Source: a virus. From it: a stretch of 64,000 bases of DNA. The notes under the pieces were generated by a model. That model searched no databases, was not told where the DNA came from, and saw nothing but the letters and a program-made list of their open reading frames with translations. This document shows, one piece after another, positions 26,735-35,531 of this stretch. How positions within the stretch are numbered: position 1 is the stretch's first letter; each line of letters opens with the position of its first letter. The stretch spans positions 37,798 to 101,797 of the IMG/VR virus record IMGVR_UViG_3300043788_000131, one strand, 5' to 3'. Both the position numbers and the translations under genes were made by a program.

Positions 26735-27415
26735 TCAGCCCGCCTTGAACGACGCAATGACGGCGCTGTAGTCTGTCGCAGTCGTCCATGACGGTGCCCA
26801 AGTAACCGGGGCCGTCGAGTTGACGATCTGATATGACGGCGGTCGGCCGCCTGAACCTGATCCAAGCGGAGTAAAGCCAGCGCCCTCGGTCCAGGTGCCT
26901 AGACCATTGGTGTCATTTATTCCGCAAAAAACAATCTCGTTATTCGATGACAATGCACCAGTAGAAAAGGATGTTGAGGTTACGGCACTTCCATTCCCCG
27001 TGTGATTGGTCTTGTCGAGTCCGCCGTTGGCGCCGGATACTGCTACTGCAGAGATCGACACGCTCTGAGAGCCAGAGAACGTGATAACCGTCCCGACCGG
27101 CATGTGATTGACGTTCAAGCAAGACCAAAGCGTGTCCGCGTAGCTGACGCTGTCTTCTACGGCAAAGACGAAAGTATTGCCCGCATTGTCTGTCACTGTA
27201 GCTGGTAGAAGCGAAACAGACGGCGTAGTAAATGCGCCTATTTCCAGGACCACCAAACTTCCCGCAGGCACATCTCTTGTTGTGGTAAGGGTCGTTACAT
27301 TGTTTGCGCGTGCGGCAAGTAGGAAAGGAGTACCGATAGGGGCTTGCTGAGCGGTCATCCCGCCTGCGTTCTCGAAATTCCCGATGGTGCGGATGCGGCG
27401 GACGACGGATTGCAT
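26735..27415 (-). CDS. Beta-rich adhesin-like protein with IGNFENAGG anchor
   Basis: 226 residues beginning MQSVVRRIRTIGNFENAGG, nearly the same as its downstream neighbour. The remainder is beta-sandwich-like (SLVVLEIGAFTTPSVSLLPA, VITFSGSQSVSISAVAVSGA, ending DYSAVIASFKAG). The stop is one base before the next ATG. Probably another exchangeable receptor-binding protein. Confidence 0.7.
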   Translation of the reverse strand: MQSVVRRIRTIGNFENAGGMTAQQAPIGTPFLLAARANNVTTLTTTRDVPAGSLVVLEIGAFTTPSVSLLPATVTDNAGNTFVFAVEDSVSYADTLWSCLNVNHMPVGTVITFSGSQSVSISAVAVSGANGGLDKTNHTGNGSAVTSTSFSTGALSSNNEIVFCGINDTNGLGTWTEGAGFTPLGSGSGGRPPSYQIVNSTAPVTWAPSWTTATDYSAVIASFKAG

Positions 27416-27430
27416 GCTATAGTCCGCTGA

Positions 27431-27619
27431 ATGGGTGAGCGAGAGAACAAGTGCCCCAAATGCGGCGTGTCATCCTTGGCCCAGGATTGGCAATACATTC
27501 GCATTGATTGCGACGTGTGCGGCGACCACCGAGGCGCCCGATGCCCAAAGTGCGCGGAGCCATTCGATTGGGTCTTTGATGATCACGAATTGAGATATTG
27601 GCCGCCGGAGGAGCCCTAG
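27431..27619 (+). CDS. Small zinc-ribbon protein on the opposite strand
   Basis: 62 residues with three CxxC pairs: CPKC (8-11), CDVC (27-30), CPKC (38-41). The regular pattern makes it a credible gene although no strong ribosome site is visible. It is one of the few plus-strand genes in this block, starts 16 bp from the divergent gene at 27415 and its stop overlaps that of the convergent TPR gene. Probably a nucleic-acid- or protein-binding zinc ribbon. Confidence 0.55.
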   Translation: MGERENKCPKCGVSSLAQDWQYIRIDCDVCGDHRGARCPKCAEPFDWVFDDHELRYWPPEEP

Positions 27620-29187
27620 TACCAGAGCGAGAGATCGTGCTTCGCGAGCGCGAGCGACGGCCGCCAATTCCCGATCTCGGATTGCCGGTAGAGGGTGACG
27701 CTCGGATACCAGGGCGAGTCGACGCGCCCGCCGAGTTGCCAGCGCCAGTCGGTCGAGAACTTCGGAATGAAAATCCAGGTCTGGATGCCGAGGCTCGCCG
27801 CCATGTGGGCGACCGAGGTGTCGGCGGTGATGACCAGATCGCAGTGCAGAAGCACGGCAGCGGTGTCAGCGAAGTCGGTCAAATCAAGGAATGTTATCGC
27901 CGGATGCGATAACTTCAGTAACTCCACGTCCTCGGCGTCCTCGGGGCGGACCTGCTGCACCGAGACAAAGTTGACGCCGGGCACATCGAACAGCGTCGCG
28001 AATTCCCGTAGCTTGAGCGACCGGTGGGCGTCGTTCTTGTGCTTGAAGAAGCCCGCCCAGCAAACCGCGACGTCGAGGTTGCCGTCACGGTACACGCGGC
28101 GGCCCCACTCGGCTGTCTTGTCCATCGGTATCTTCGGCACCCATGGCGGCACCGCGCGAATCTTCTCCTCAGTGTCAACGCCCAGGTAGCGCGCGAGCGA
28201 CATTTGCGCGACCCAGCAGTCGAAGGTCTCCTTGATGTCTAGCCCCACGGCTTCCTTGGCGCCGGTCCAGATGATCTTCTCCATCGGCTGCAGGACGCGC
28301 ACGCCCTCGATCTCGACGAGGTGGCGGACGGCGCGGTGGGCAACGAGGAAGATTTCGGCCGGATTTTTCCGCCGTAATTCAGGCAGGAAGCGCATGAACT
28401 GAATGCAATCGCCGACCCCCTGCTCGCAATGGACGACGATGCGCTTCCCTTCAATCGACTCGCCCGGCTTCCACTTGTTGTCGGTCGGCAGCCCGAAGTT
28501 GGCTTGCTGCATGTCCGAGGTGAGCAGCCGCGCTTCGTAGTGCTCCCAGCCCTCCTTGAATTCGCCTGTGAGCAGGTAATTGATGCCCAGATTGTAGTGG
28601 GCGTCGGCGTCATTCAAGCGGCTGACGGATTCGCTTAGCTCCTCGCGGAGCGAGAGCGAGCGCAAAAGCTCCTCGCGGCCCTCAAGATGGCGGCCGAGCC
28701 GCATGAGGACGATGCCGAGGTTATAGCGCGGGAACGGGTCATCCGGCTTGTAGGCGATGCCCTTGCGTAGCGCGTGCTCCGCATCCTTGTAGCGGCCGAG
28801 CCGTTCGAGCGTGTTACCGAGGTTGTTGAAGTGCAGCGCGCGCTCTTCGGTCGGCGCGCCCTGTTTCTCGCCGAGTGCGCACGCCCGTTCGAGGTCAGGG
28901 ACCGCCCTGGCCGGCTGCCCGAGTTGCGAGAGCGTCAGCGCGAAATTGGTCAGCGCCATTGCCTTCTTGGGGTTCGCCTCGCGCGCGCGCCAGAACCACC
29001 AGAATGCTTCGTGCAAGCGCCCGGCCTCGAAGAGCGAGGCGCCCAAGCGATTGACGATGTCCCAATTCTCCGGCTCGTGTTCGAGTATCCCCTTGAACAT
29101 CCCGGCGGCGCCGAGGTGGTTGCCTTGCGCTGCCATCCCGCGGCCGACTTCAAGCGCCTGCGGGATTGTCAGATCCATTTCCCCCAT
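27616..29187 (-). CDS. TPR protein with glycosyltransferase-like C-terminal domain
   Basis: 523 residues from the ATG at 29187 (GGGGGAG 4 bp upstream; a TTG at 29211 is less likely). Residues 1-215 are TPR-like repeats (IVNRLGASLFEAGRLHEAFW, HFNNLGNTLERLGRYKDAEH, PRYNLGIVLMRLGRHLEGRE). The C-terminal half has IVVHCEQGVGDCIQFMRFL and LVITADTSVAHMAASLG from residue 451, the donor-site region of GT9/OGT-like GT-B enzymes. Paralogous in design to 24041-25411 but only distantly similar. Confidence 0.8.
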   Translation of the reverse strand: MGEMDLTIPQALEVGRGMAAQGNHLGAAGMFKGILEHEPENWDIVNRLGASLFEAGRLHEAFWWFWRAREANPKKAMALTNFALTLSQLGQPARAVPDLERACALGEKQGAPTEERALHFNNLGNTLERLGRYKDAEHALRKGIAYKPDDPFPRYNLGIVLMRLGRHLEGREELLRSLSLREELSESVSRLNDADAHYNLGINYLLTGEFKEGWEHYEARLLTSDMQQANFGLPTDNKWKPGESIEGKRIVVHCEQGVGDCIQFMRFLPELRRKNPAEIFLVAHRAVRHLVEIEGVRVLQPMEKIIWTGAKEAVGLDIKETFDCWVAQMSLARYLGVDTEEKIRAVPPWVPKIPMDKTAEWGRRVYRDGNLDVAVCWAGFFKHKNDAHRSLKLREFATLFDVPGVNFVSVQQVRPEDAEDVELLKLSHPAITFLDLTDFADTAAVLLHCDLVITADTSVAHMAASLGIQTWIFIPKFSTDWRWQLGGRVDSPWYPSVTLYRQSEIGNWRPSLALAKHDLSLWY

Positions 29188-29350
29188 CGTCTCCCCCGTC
29201 CTCCTCTGCAAGTTTCGCCATCAGCAAAGCGACGGCGGCTTCGTCATCAGCACGCCGTCGCCGTTCGCGAGCTCGTTCGAGCAGCGCGGCGTAATCGGTG
29301 GCGTTCGGAATTTCGTAGGTGTCGAAGGTCGGCAGGCTCAGCCCGGTCAT
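29150..29350 (-). CDS. Small charged protein coupled to the portal gene
   Basis: 66 residues. ATG at 29350 overlaps the portal stop (ATGA). It ends 38 bp inside the TPR-glycosyltransferase gene. Helical charged centre (ALLERARERRRRADDEAAVA) and an acidic Gly-rich tail. Coupling to the portal suggests a head-assembly accessory; no family recognised. Confidence 0.55.
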   Translation of the reverse strand: MTGLSLPTFDTYEIPNATDYAALLERARERRRRADDEAAVALLMAKLAEEDGGDDGGNGSDNPAGA

Positions 29351-32091
29351 TCTTCCTGGAAACCGGCCACATCGCCGCGCTCGTTACGCAGCACGCGATG
29401 GGTACGCTTGCGCGCCAGATGCGCGATCATCGCCTCCATGCGGGCCATGCGGTCCTCGTTGCCGCCGCTCGGTTGATGGACCGGGGCGAGCGACATGCCG
29501 GGAGGCAGGACGGCGTGTGAAATCTTGCCGTCCGAACCGCGCACGAATTTGACTTGCGGCGAGGGCGCAGGGGGCGAACCCGATGGGCTCGCGCGGGCTG
29601 CACCACCACGGGGGGGCTGGGGGGAAGCGGCGCGGCCGGTCCCTGCACCCTCGCCTTGCTGTTGGGCCTGTTGCTCGTCGAACGTAGCCGATCTCTCCGC
29701 CATTTGCCGAGCGTGCGCGTCATTTTCTGCAGCGCGGCCAGCCTCGTTCTCCGCCATTTGCCGGCCGTGCACATCCTGCTCCACCTGATGGTGGTGTGCG
29801 CGCAGATCCAAGCCGTGGCGGAAGCCATGGTCGGCCGCTGAAAGCACCGTCTCGTGGTGCTTCATAGCGTGCTCGTGGCCCATCGCGCGGGCGTCCTGCT
29901 GGTGCCCGAGGATCATGTCGACCACGTCGGCTTCGAGCTCGCGCTTGCCGAGGGCAATCTTCGCCACGGCCGCGAGGCCTGTCAGCATCGAGGCTTGGCC
30001 CTGCTTTTTGTCCTTCTCGATCTTCGCCTGAATCGCCTGCATCTGCAGGTCGCCCATTGGATTGGGCTGGGCGTTGTCGTCTTTGATGAAGAAGCGATCG
30101 CCGCCGTCCTTGTAGCCGACAGCGCCGAACACCTCTTCGATGATGGCGTCGATGTTGAGCTTGCGCTTACCGCTCTGAAAATCCGGCGATTGCATCAGGA
30201 TCGGTGCGACGGTCTGCGCCGCGGTCGCGAATTTCGCCAGCCGCTGCTGCGGATCACCGGCACCAAGGCCGACGCTCACCCGCATCGTGATCTGCTGTTC
30301 GAGGAGATTGTCGTCGATCTGGTCGATGCCGAACTTCTCGAATAGCTGCGCGCGCTGCCCGCACAGCCCGAGCACCGTGGCGTCGTTCTCGTAATACTGC
30401 TCAAGGCGCATAAGCTGGGTCAGCGACGGCTCAGCCCATGTCATCAGCCATACACGGATGTCGAATTCTTGCACCGCATTGGCGGCGCCGGCAGCGAGCT
30501 TGAGGCCGCCGAGCGTCTTGCCGAGGGCCTGATTGTTCTCGACGTTGCCATAGTTCTGGACACCGGCGAGATCGTCCATTTCGATGTTGAGCTCACGGTT
30601 CATGACCGTGGAGTCCTGGGGCAACTGCGGCGCCTGCTCCCAGGTCACGTCGGCCGGGTCGTCGACCATGATGGAGGAGCCGAACGAACGGCGGCGGACC
30701 TGATCGAGGTCGATGCGCTTGCCGCGCTTGACCTTCGAGATCGGCATGACGTTCTGTTTGATGGCGTCAAGCTGCAGATTGCGCAGGTCGTTTACCTCGA
30801 CCTGCAACGGCTGCCAGGACTCGACCGGCGCCATCGGGAAGATGCGGTGCGATTCGAGTGCGCCGTACCCAAGAGCTAAGGGTCGTTCACCAAACTGTTC
30901 GGGATAGGCCTCGCTCGTGGGCTTGGGATCGGTCAAAAAGAACTGATCGCCGATCGTCCAAAACTGCCAATCCTCGCCCCCGATTCTCATAAACACTTCG
31001 TAGACCCAAATCACCTGGAACTCGGTCCCGGTCTGGGTCTCGTCGTAGCGGTCGAGGCCCACCTCACGCGCGCGGCGGATGGCCTCCATGTCCTGCTTGC
31101 CGAGCACGGAGGCGCCGCGAAGCTGCGCTTCGGTCAGATCGTGCCAGGGATTTACCGGCGAATCCTGCTTCTGGCGGATTTCGTCATACGTCATCGGGTA
31201 CTTGAGGATGATGAATGACGCCGTCTGCACCGGGTTGCGCCAGTCGGCGCCCGAGTGAATGACGAAGTTCTCCGGCGGGAAGTTCAGGATCTCGGGGCGG
31301 TCAACGGCGACCTCATAGACCGTGCGGACCTTGCGGACGTGCGCGCCGTCCTGGCCGGCTTCGAGGTAGTGCTCGTCTTTGATCTTGCGGTATTCGAGCT
31401 TCCAGAACTGCTTGGTGAGGCACAGTCCGGTGAGAAGCGCGTCCTGGCGCGCGCCCATCGCCACCAGGAACCAGGGGATGCCAGCCTTGCCCGAGGTCGT
31501 ATCGGTGCGGTAGTTGACCAATTCCTCCATGACAGAGGCAGCCGCGCGCTGCTTCGGGTCGCTTTCGTTGCCCGGCAGACAGGTGACGGCGTCGATCGAA
31601 TTAAAGAGCGAAGCAGAGACCGCGGCCATGTCCTTGCGGACCGCGGCGCGTGTCTTCGGGACAAACAAACGAGAGCGATTGCGCCACTCGGGCTTGGTGT
31701 ACTTACTTCCAACGAAATGCTCGTTGTGAAAGGCGCGAAGCGATTGCGACCATGCCCGCCGGTTGACCTGGGCGGTGTAAAGCTGGGCCTGCTGCTCGGC
31801 GATGCGCACGAGGCCGAGGAAATCCACATCCGGGATGTCTTGCTGCAATTCCGGGGGGTTTTCGGCGTCGTCCGCGGCTTGGTTTTCGAGCTCGTCCGGT
31901 TCCGGTTGCTGGTCGACGCCGGCCATGCCGCGCCATCTATTGTCGCGAACAAACCCGCCGTTGCCGGTTTTGCCGGCAAAGCGGCCGCGCGCGCCATCGT
32001 CTGGCGGAGTGCCGGGCGAGGAGAATGAGACCGGCAGCCCGCGCGTGCCGCGAAGCGGGTCCTCGCCGGGCGGCGTGGTGCGAAGCGCCAT
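29347..32091 (-). CDS. Portal protein
   Basis: 914 residues, long for a portal. The N-terminal 80 residues are disordered and Pro/Gly/Asp-rich. Then come helical AQLYTAQVNRRAWSQSLRAF, WRNRSRLFVPKTRAAVRKDM and VMEELVNYRTD. A central beta domain (VYEVAVDRPEILNFPPENFV) leads to the stem-crown region around 430-600 (VNDLRNLQLDAIKQNVMPIS). The C-terminal 200 residues are Gln/His/Ala-rich coiled sequence. This matches large portals of podovirus-like phages. Neighbouring genes are small virion proteins. Confidence 0.8.
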   Translation of the reverse strand: MALRTTPPGEDPLRGTRGLPVSFSSPGTPPDDGARGRFAGKTGNGGFVRDNRWRGMAGVDQQPEPDELENQAADDAENPPELQQDIPDVDFLGLVRIAEQQAQLYTAQVNRRAWSQSLRAFHNEHFVGSKYTKPEWRNRSRLFVPKTRAAVRKDMAAVSASLFNSIDAVTCLPGNESDPKQRAAASVMEELVNYRTDTTSGKAGIPWFLVAMGARQDALLTGLCLTKQFWKLEYRKIKDEHYLEAGQDGAHVRKVRTVYEVAVDRPEILNFPPENFVIHSGADWRNPVQTASFIILKYPMTYDEIRQKQDSPVNPWHDLTEAQLRGASVLGKQDMEAIRRAREVGLDRYDETQTGTEFQVIWVYEVFMRIGGEDWQFWTIGDQFFLTDPKPTSEAYPEQFGERPLALGYGALESHRIFPMAPVESWQPLQVEVNDLRNLQLDAIKQNVMPISKVKRGKRIDLDQVRRRSFGSSIMVDDPADVTWEQAPQLPQDSTVMNRELNIEMDDLAGVQNYGNVENNQALGKTLGGLKLAAGAANAVQEFDIRVWLMTWAEPSLTQLMRLEQYYENDATVLGLCGQRAQLFEKFGIDQIDDNLLEQQITMRVSVGLGAGDPQQRLAKFATAAQTVAPILMQSPDFQSGKRKLNIDAIIEEVFGAVGYKDGGDRFFIKDDNAQPNPMGDLQMQAIQAKIEKDKKQGQASMLTGLAAVAKIALGKRELEADVVDMILGHQQDARAMGHEHAMKHHETVLSAADHGFRHGLDLRAHHHQVEQDVHGRQMAENEAGRAAENDAHARQMAERSATFDEQQAQQQGEGAGTGRAASPQPPRGGAARASPSGSPPAPSPQVKFVRGSDGKISHAVLPPGMSLAPVHQPSGGNEDRMARMEAMIAHLARKRTHRVLRNERGDVAGFQEE

Positions 32092-32094
32092 CGG

Positions 32095-32403
32095 TTAGTC
32101 CGTGATGTTGTAGAAGCCCGTAATGACGCCGCTCGACCCCGTGCCCAGCGTGACCGCCGTCACCTGCAGATCAAATTGCCAGACGCCGATCGGGCATGAG
32201 CCCATGGTGACCGTGGTGCCATCGAGCATCGTGAAAGCAATGGTGGTCGCGACCGTGATGACGACGATGATCTTGGTCGGGATGGGCGTGTTGTATGTCG
32301 TTCCCGACGTCATCACGCCGATGGTGCCGTGCTTGGGCGAGACCGGGCGGCGGTCGGCCATCTGGCTTTGGACGAGAGGGGTCGTCACAGCAACAGTAGC
32401 CAT
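32095..32403 (-). CDS. Small virion-type protein
   Basis: 102 residues with AGGAG 8 bp before the ATG at 32403. Beta-rich, Thr/Val-rich sequence (PTKIIVVITVATTIAFTMLD). Ends 3 bp before the portal start. Likely a head-associated structural protein. Confidence 0.6.
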   Translation of the reverse strand: MATVAVTTPLVQSQMADRRPVSPKHGTIGVMTSGTTYNTPIPTKIIVVITVATTIAFTMLDGTTVTMGSCPIGVWQFDLQVTAVTLGTGSSGVITGFYNITD

Positions 32404-32412
32404 TGCGCGCTC

Positions 32413-32865
32413 CTATTCGGGGACTTTGAGCCAGGGCCTCACGAGGGCCGAATGTTTCTCGCGGGCGTCGAGGAATTCGCCGAGATTGAAGCGCTGGCGG
32501 CTCATGCCATAGCGTTCGAGCAACTCGCCGCCGGCACGCATCAGGAGGCCTTCGTCGAGCGGATCAGTCTTGAGGTTGATTGCCCACCAGCGATTGATCC
32601 CCATGAGGATCGGGATGTTGAAATAGGCCATGCCCTGCTGGCCGTCGTGCTTGGTGCGCCAAGTGACGCCGGGATAGTGCTTCTGCAGCACGCCCATCAT
32701 CCATTTGGCGCAGGCCATGTCCTGGGCGGCGTACTTGTCCTCGATGTGCTCGCCATCGGGACCGAATGGCGCCTCGTATTGGGTGCGCACGACGATGTCG
32801 TGGCCGGTTCCAAACACGCTTTTCGGCACCACCTGCTCATGCAAGGTGACAGCATCATCGGCCAT
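32413..32865 (-). CDS. Unknown phage protein upstream of the portal
   Basis: 150 residues starting MADDAVTLHEQVVPKS. Compact mixed sequence with MACAKWMMGVLQKHYPGVTW and ERYGMSRQRFNLGEFLDARE. No recognised catalytic motif. It is preceded by a terminator and lies first in the portal transcription unit. Confidence 0.6.
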   Translation of the reverse strand: MADDAVTLHEQVVPKSVFGTGHDIVVRTQYEAPFGPDGEHIEDKYAAQDMACAKWMMGVLQKHYPGVTWRTKHDGQQGMAYFNIPILMGINRWWAINLKTDPLDEGLLMRAGGELLERYGMSRQRFNLGEFLDAREKHSALVRPWLKVPE

Positions 32866-32882
32866 ACGCGGTACTCGAAATG

Positions 32883-32905
32883 AAAAGGCCGCCTTGCGGC
32901 GGCCT
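32883..32905 (-). terminator. Intrinsic terminator
   Basis: Minus-strand stem AGGCCGCC / GGCGGCCT with a 4-nt loop and a TTTT tract, between 32966 and 32865. Confidence 0.8.
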
Positions 32906-32965
32906 CTCTGTTGGGCTTTGCGCCCGATCCGGGCTGTGGTGCCCGGTGTGTTCAGTCAGCGGCGA

Positions 32966-33349
32966 TCAGACAACGTCCGTCTCGTGATAGCGCCATGTGC
33001 CCGTCGCGCCGATGTAGTCGTAGCGGACGCTGGTGTGGGTCGCCATGGCGGCATTGGGTGGGAATACCGACAGCGATACCGTCCCATCGGTCTTATTGAC
33101 CGCTGTGATGATGGCCGCGATTGCCAAGCCCGTGCCGGCGTCCTGATAGAGGACCGGCTGGGTGACCTTGGGGCCAATCGTGCGCGCAACAACCATGTCG
33201 GCACTCGCAAATGATACGGGTTTGAGGCGATGTTTGTGTCGCGATTGCCGATCGGCCACTACCGCGGCCATCATGACCACCAGCAGGGTGAAAAGGATGA
33301 CGAGAGCTAGAGCCCAGATGAGGAGACTATTAGTCGGCTCTGGTCTCAC
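32966..33349 (-). CDS. N-terminally membrane-anchored protein
   Basis: 127 residues. One hydrophobic segment at about 9-31 (LLIWALALVILFTLLVVMMA) precedes a basic stretch and a beta domain (DGTVSLSVFPPNAAMATHTS). The second half resembles the small beta-barrel proteins often found in phage accessory regions. Its ATG at 33349 overlaps the stop of the upstream gene. Function unknown. Confidence 0.6.
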   Translation of the reverse strand: MRPEPTNSLLIWALALVILFTLLVVMMAAVVADRQSRHKHRLKPVSFASADMVVARTIGPKVTQPVLYQDAGTGLAIAAIITAVNKTDGTVSLSVFPPNAAMATHTSVRYDYIGATGTWRYHETDVV

Positions 33350-33510
33350 TTAGTCACCTCTAGCGGCTCCACGACCTCGAAGACGCTGTACGCATCGAGG
33401 GCAGTGTTGACGAGCCACCAAATATCCCCATTGACCATTGTCACACGGACCGTGCCGTCAACGACCTCGGTCGCACTAACGATGTGCTTGGGGTTGATGC
33501 GTGTCGTCAT
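33346..33510 (-). CDS. 54-residue unknown protein
   Basis: Starts MTTRINPKHIVSATEV at 33510, with ATGA overlaps to both neighbours (33507 and 33349). Beta-rich (GTVRVTMVNGDIWWLVNTAL). Part of a chain of four co-translated small genes below the epimerase. Confidence 0.55.
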   Translation of the reverse strand: MTTRINPKHIVSATEVVDGTVRVTMVNGDIWWLVNTALDAYSVFEVVEPLEVTK

Positions 33511-33716
33511 GTGATCTGGTACACTTTGCGACGCCGCCCGTACCAATAGACCGTGAATTTGCCGCTGTGGTCCGCACGTATCAGGTGGCCGTCGCGCCGG
33601 AGCTCGTAGATTCGAGCAGACAGCCGGTAGCAGCGGAACAACGCCAACGCCGTTGGCGCGTCAAGCGGATGACCGCCGTGCATGAGGTAAGCGAGGATTT
33701 TGAGTCTCTGGCTCAT
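33507..33716 (-). CDS. Winged-helix/HTH-type small protein
   Basis: 69 residues from the ATG at 33716, which overlaps the stop of the 34-residue microgene (ATGA). Sequence RLKILAYLMHGGHPLDAPTA ... RIYELRRDGHLIRADHSGKF reads as helix-turn-helix plus wing, as in small phage winged-helix proteins. DNA binding is probable; target unknown. Confidence 0.6.
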   Translation of the reverse strand: MSQRLKILAYLMHGGHPLDAPTALALFRCYRLSARIYELRRDGHLIRADHSGKFTVYWYGRRRKVYQIT

Positions 33717-33817
33717 TTGCACTGCGGCGGCTTGCTCATATACCAAAGGAAGTCGGCCCAACTGCCCTCACCATCCCACCAGAGCTCAAACATTCCCCAA
33801 TGTGAGATCGACCTCAT
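33713..33817 (-). CDS. 34-residue Trp-rich microprotein
   Basis: A tiny frame (starts MRSISHWGMFELWWDG, ends KPPQCK) whose ATG overlaps the epimerase stop (ATGA) and whose stop overlaps the next gene's ATG. Five of 34 residues are Trp. The exact double overlap and amphipathic composition suggest a real gene translated by coupling. Function unknown. Confidence 0.5.
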   Translation of the reverse strand: MRSISHWGMFELWWDGEGSWADFLWYMSKPPQCK

Positions 33818-34791
33818 TTGCGCTGCTCCGCGATCCAATCGAACGTCCGTTCCAGGCCCACACTGAAGGGCGTGCTGGCCCGCCATCCCAAGTGTTGCTC
33901 GGCCAGATCAGTGGCCACGAGAAGCTGCTGCTTCCCAATCGGGCCGGGCACGTGCTTGACCGTCAAGGTCTTGTTCGAGCGCGCGATCGCGAGTGCCGCG
34001 ATTTCGTCGCAAGTGGTCAATTCTTTGGTGGCTATGTTCACCGGACCGTCGAATGTAGTCGATCGCGCCAGTGCTGTAATCGCATCGAGTAGATCGTCAA
34101 TGAAAACAAGCGGCCGTATTTGTTTGCCGTCGCCCCAAACCTCGACCTCGCCGCCGTGAGGGGCGTCGAGGACCTTGCGGATGATTGCCGCAACGGCCTT
34201 CTCACGGCCATCATCGAAGCAGCCCCCAGGGCCGTAAATGGTTGAGAACCGCGTGATGCAGACATTCAGACCGTAATTGCGCTTGTGCGCGAGGTAGAGT
34301 TCCTCGCTAAAGAGTTTTTCCCAGCCGTAGGAGTTCGAGGGCGGCCCGATTCGTCCAGCATCCTCTTCTCTGAGACTAAGCGAGCAGTGCTGTGCCCACT
34401 GGTCTGCCATGAAATCGTTGTAGACGCAGGACGAGGACGTGTAGAGCAACCGCCCGCAGCCGACGCGACTGAAGGTGCGCGCGACATTAGTGTTTATGAG
34501 CACATTGTCGGCGATGACCTCGGCGTCGTGCTCGCCCGTGAAGATGTAGCCGGCGCCGCCCATGTTGGAGGCGCACTGGTACACCTCGTCGAACCCCCGG
34601 TCGTCGGCGGTGCTCGTCCAAGCCCGCATCGGATGCCGAAGGTCCACGCACTGGAAGTCGTCGCACTCGATCTCGCCGAATGGACTGTGGCGGATGTCCA
34701 CCGCGCGGACCCAATGGCCTTCGCTCTTGAGCTTGGCGCAGAGCGCCTTGCCGATGAAGCCGGCGGCGCCGAGAACGAGGGCGGTTTTCAT
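33814..34791 (-). CDS. NAD-dependent sugar epimerase/dehydratase (GDP-mannose 3,5-epimerase-like)
   Basis: 325 residues, extended short-chain dehydrogenase. NAD motif GAAGFIG (8-14), SSSCVY (119-124) and catalytic YGWEK (Tyr155, Lys159) are intact. SNMGGAGYIF near 75-84 and STIYGPGGCFDDGREK after 180 are reminiscent of GDP-mannose 3,5-epimerases. It would make a nucleotide-sugar donor. Coupled to the methyltransferase gene at 34788-35531 (ATGA), and two genes below the double glycosyltransferase. Confidence 0.82.
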   Translation of the reverse strand: MKTALVLGAAGFIGKALCAKLKSEGHWVRAVDIRHSPFGEIECDDFQCVDLRHPMRAWTSTADDRGFDEVYQCASNMGGAGYIFTGEHDAEVIADNVLINTNVARTFSRVGCGRLLYTSSSCVYNDFMADQWAQHCSLSLREEDAGRIGPPSNSYGWEKLFSEELYLAHKRNYGLNVCITRFSTIYGPGGCFDDGREKAVAAIIRKVLDAPHGGEVEVWGDGKQIRPLVFIDDLLDAITALARSTTFDGPVNIATKELTTCDEIAALAIARSNKTLTVKHVPGPIGKQQLLVATDLAEQHLGWRASTPFSVGLERTFDWIAEQRK

Positions 34792-35531
34792 GCTGCTTGC
34801 CCCAACGCGGCGAGGATCTCCCGCGGATCATTCTGGACGATGTTCAGGGCGCGCACTTGTTCGTCCCAGGTTGAAGGGAACGGCTTGGAATAGTCGATCT
34901 CGACGCCTTCGCAGTCGTTAAATCTGCCAACAATCCCCAGCCCCGTTGGCGGGCAAGCCACGGTGAACGCGATCAGATCCCAGCGTTGCTCAACGATCGC
35001 CGCCATCACACGCCACGCATCCCCCGTATGAAAGGACACACCCTCGGCTTTCGGCTGGGCGGTGCGTTCGTCCATGGGGATGATGTCGTGCAGGCAGATG
35101 ATCGACGATCCCTTGGCAAGCCTTTCAAGGGTCAGGAAGTCTTTCCTCACCTGGGCCGCCGCGTGATCACCGTCAATCAAGGCCAGATCGAAGCCGAAGC
35201 ATCGCATCCGGTTCTTCTCGATCGAGAAAAAGTCGTCCGAGGTTGTCACCCCCACAAGCGTGTTTGGCCGCGGCTCCATCTGAGGTGCGGGGTCGATACC
35301 GACTACACGGGTCTCCGGCAGCGCCAGCCTGACGGTGTCGCCTCGCCGGACGCCGATCTCGACGTAGAGTTCGGGGTGTAAAATGTTGTGAAACGTCGAA
35401 AGCAGCGCGCGATAGTCTGGGCCAGGGAGCTTGAGATAGGCCAGGGCCTCGTAGCCGAGGTGATCGTGGATCGGAGCCGAGGCCAGCGTGTGCGCAATGC
35501 GCTCGCAGAGTTCAGCCTGCCGCTTGTACAT
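34788..35531 (-). CDS. Class I SAM methyltransferase (methyltransferase-24 type)
   Basis: 247 residues from the ATG at 35531, which overlaps the glycosyltransferase end by 20 bp. SAM motif I VEIGVRRGDTV at 57-67 and the motif DLALIDGDH at 114-122 identify the fold. Later ICLHDIIPMDE fits a small-molecule or sugar methyltransferase rather than a DNA enzyme. Together with the epimerase it points to a modified sugar. Confidence 0.78.
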   Translation of the reverse strand: MYKRQAELCERIAHTLASAPIHDHLGYEALAYLKLPGPDYRALLSTFHNILHPELYVEIGVRRGDTVRLALPETRVVGIDPAPQMEPRPNTLVGVTTSDDFFSIEKNRMRCFGFDLALIDGDHAAAQVRKDFLTLERLAKGSSIICLHDIIPMDERTAQPKAEGVSFHTGDAWRVMAAIVEQRWDLIAFTVACPPTGLGIVGRFNDCEGVEIDYSKPFPSTWDEQVRALNIVQNDPREILAALGQAA

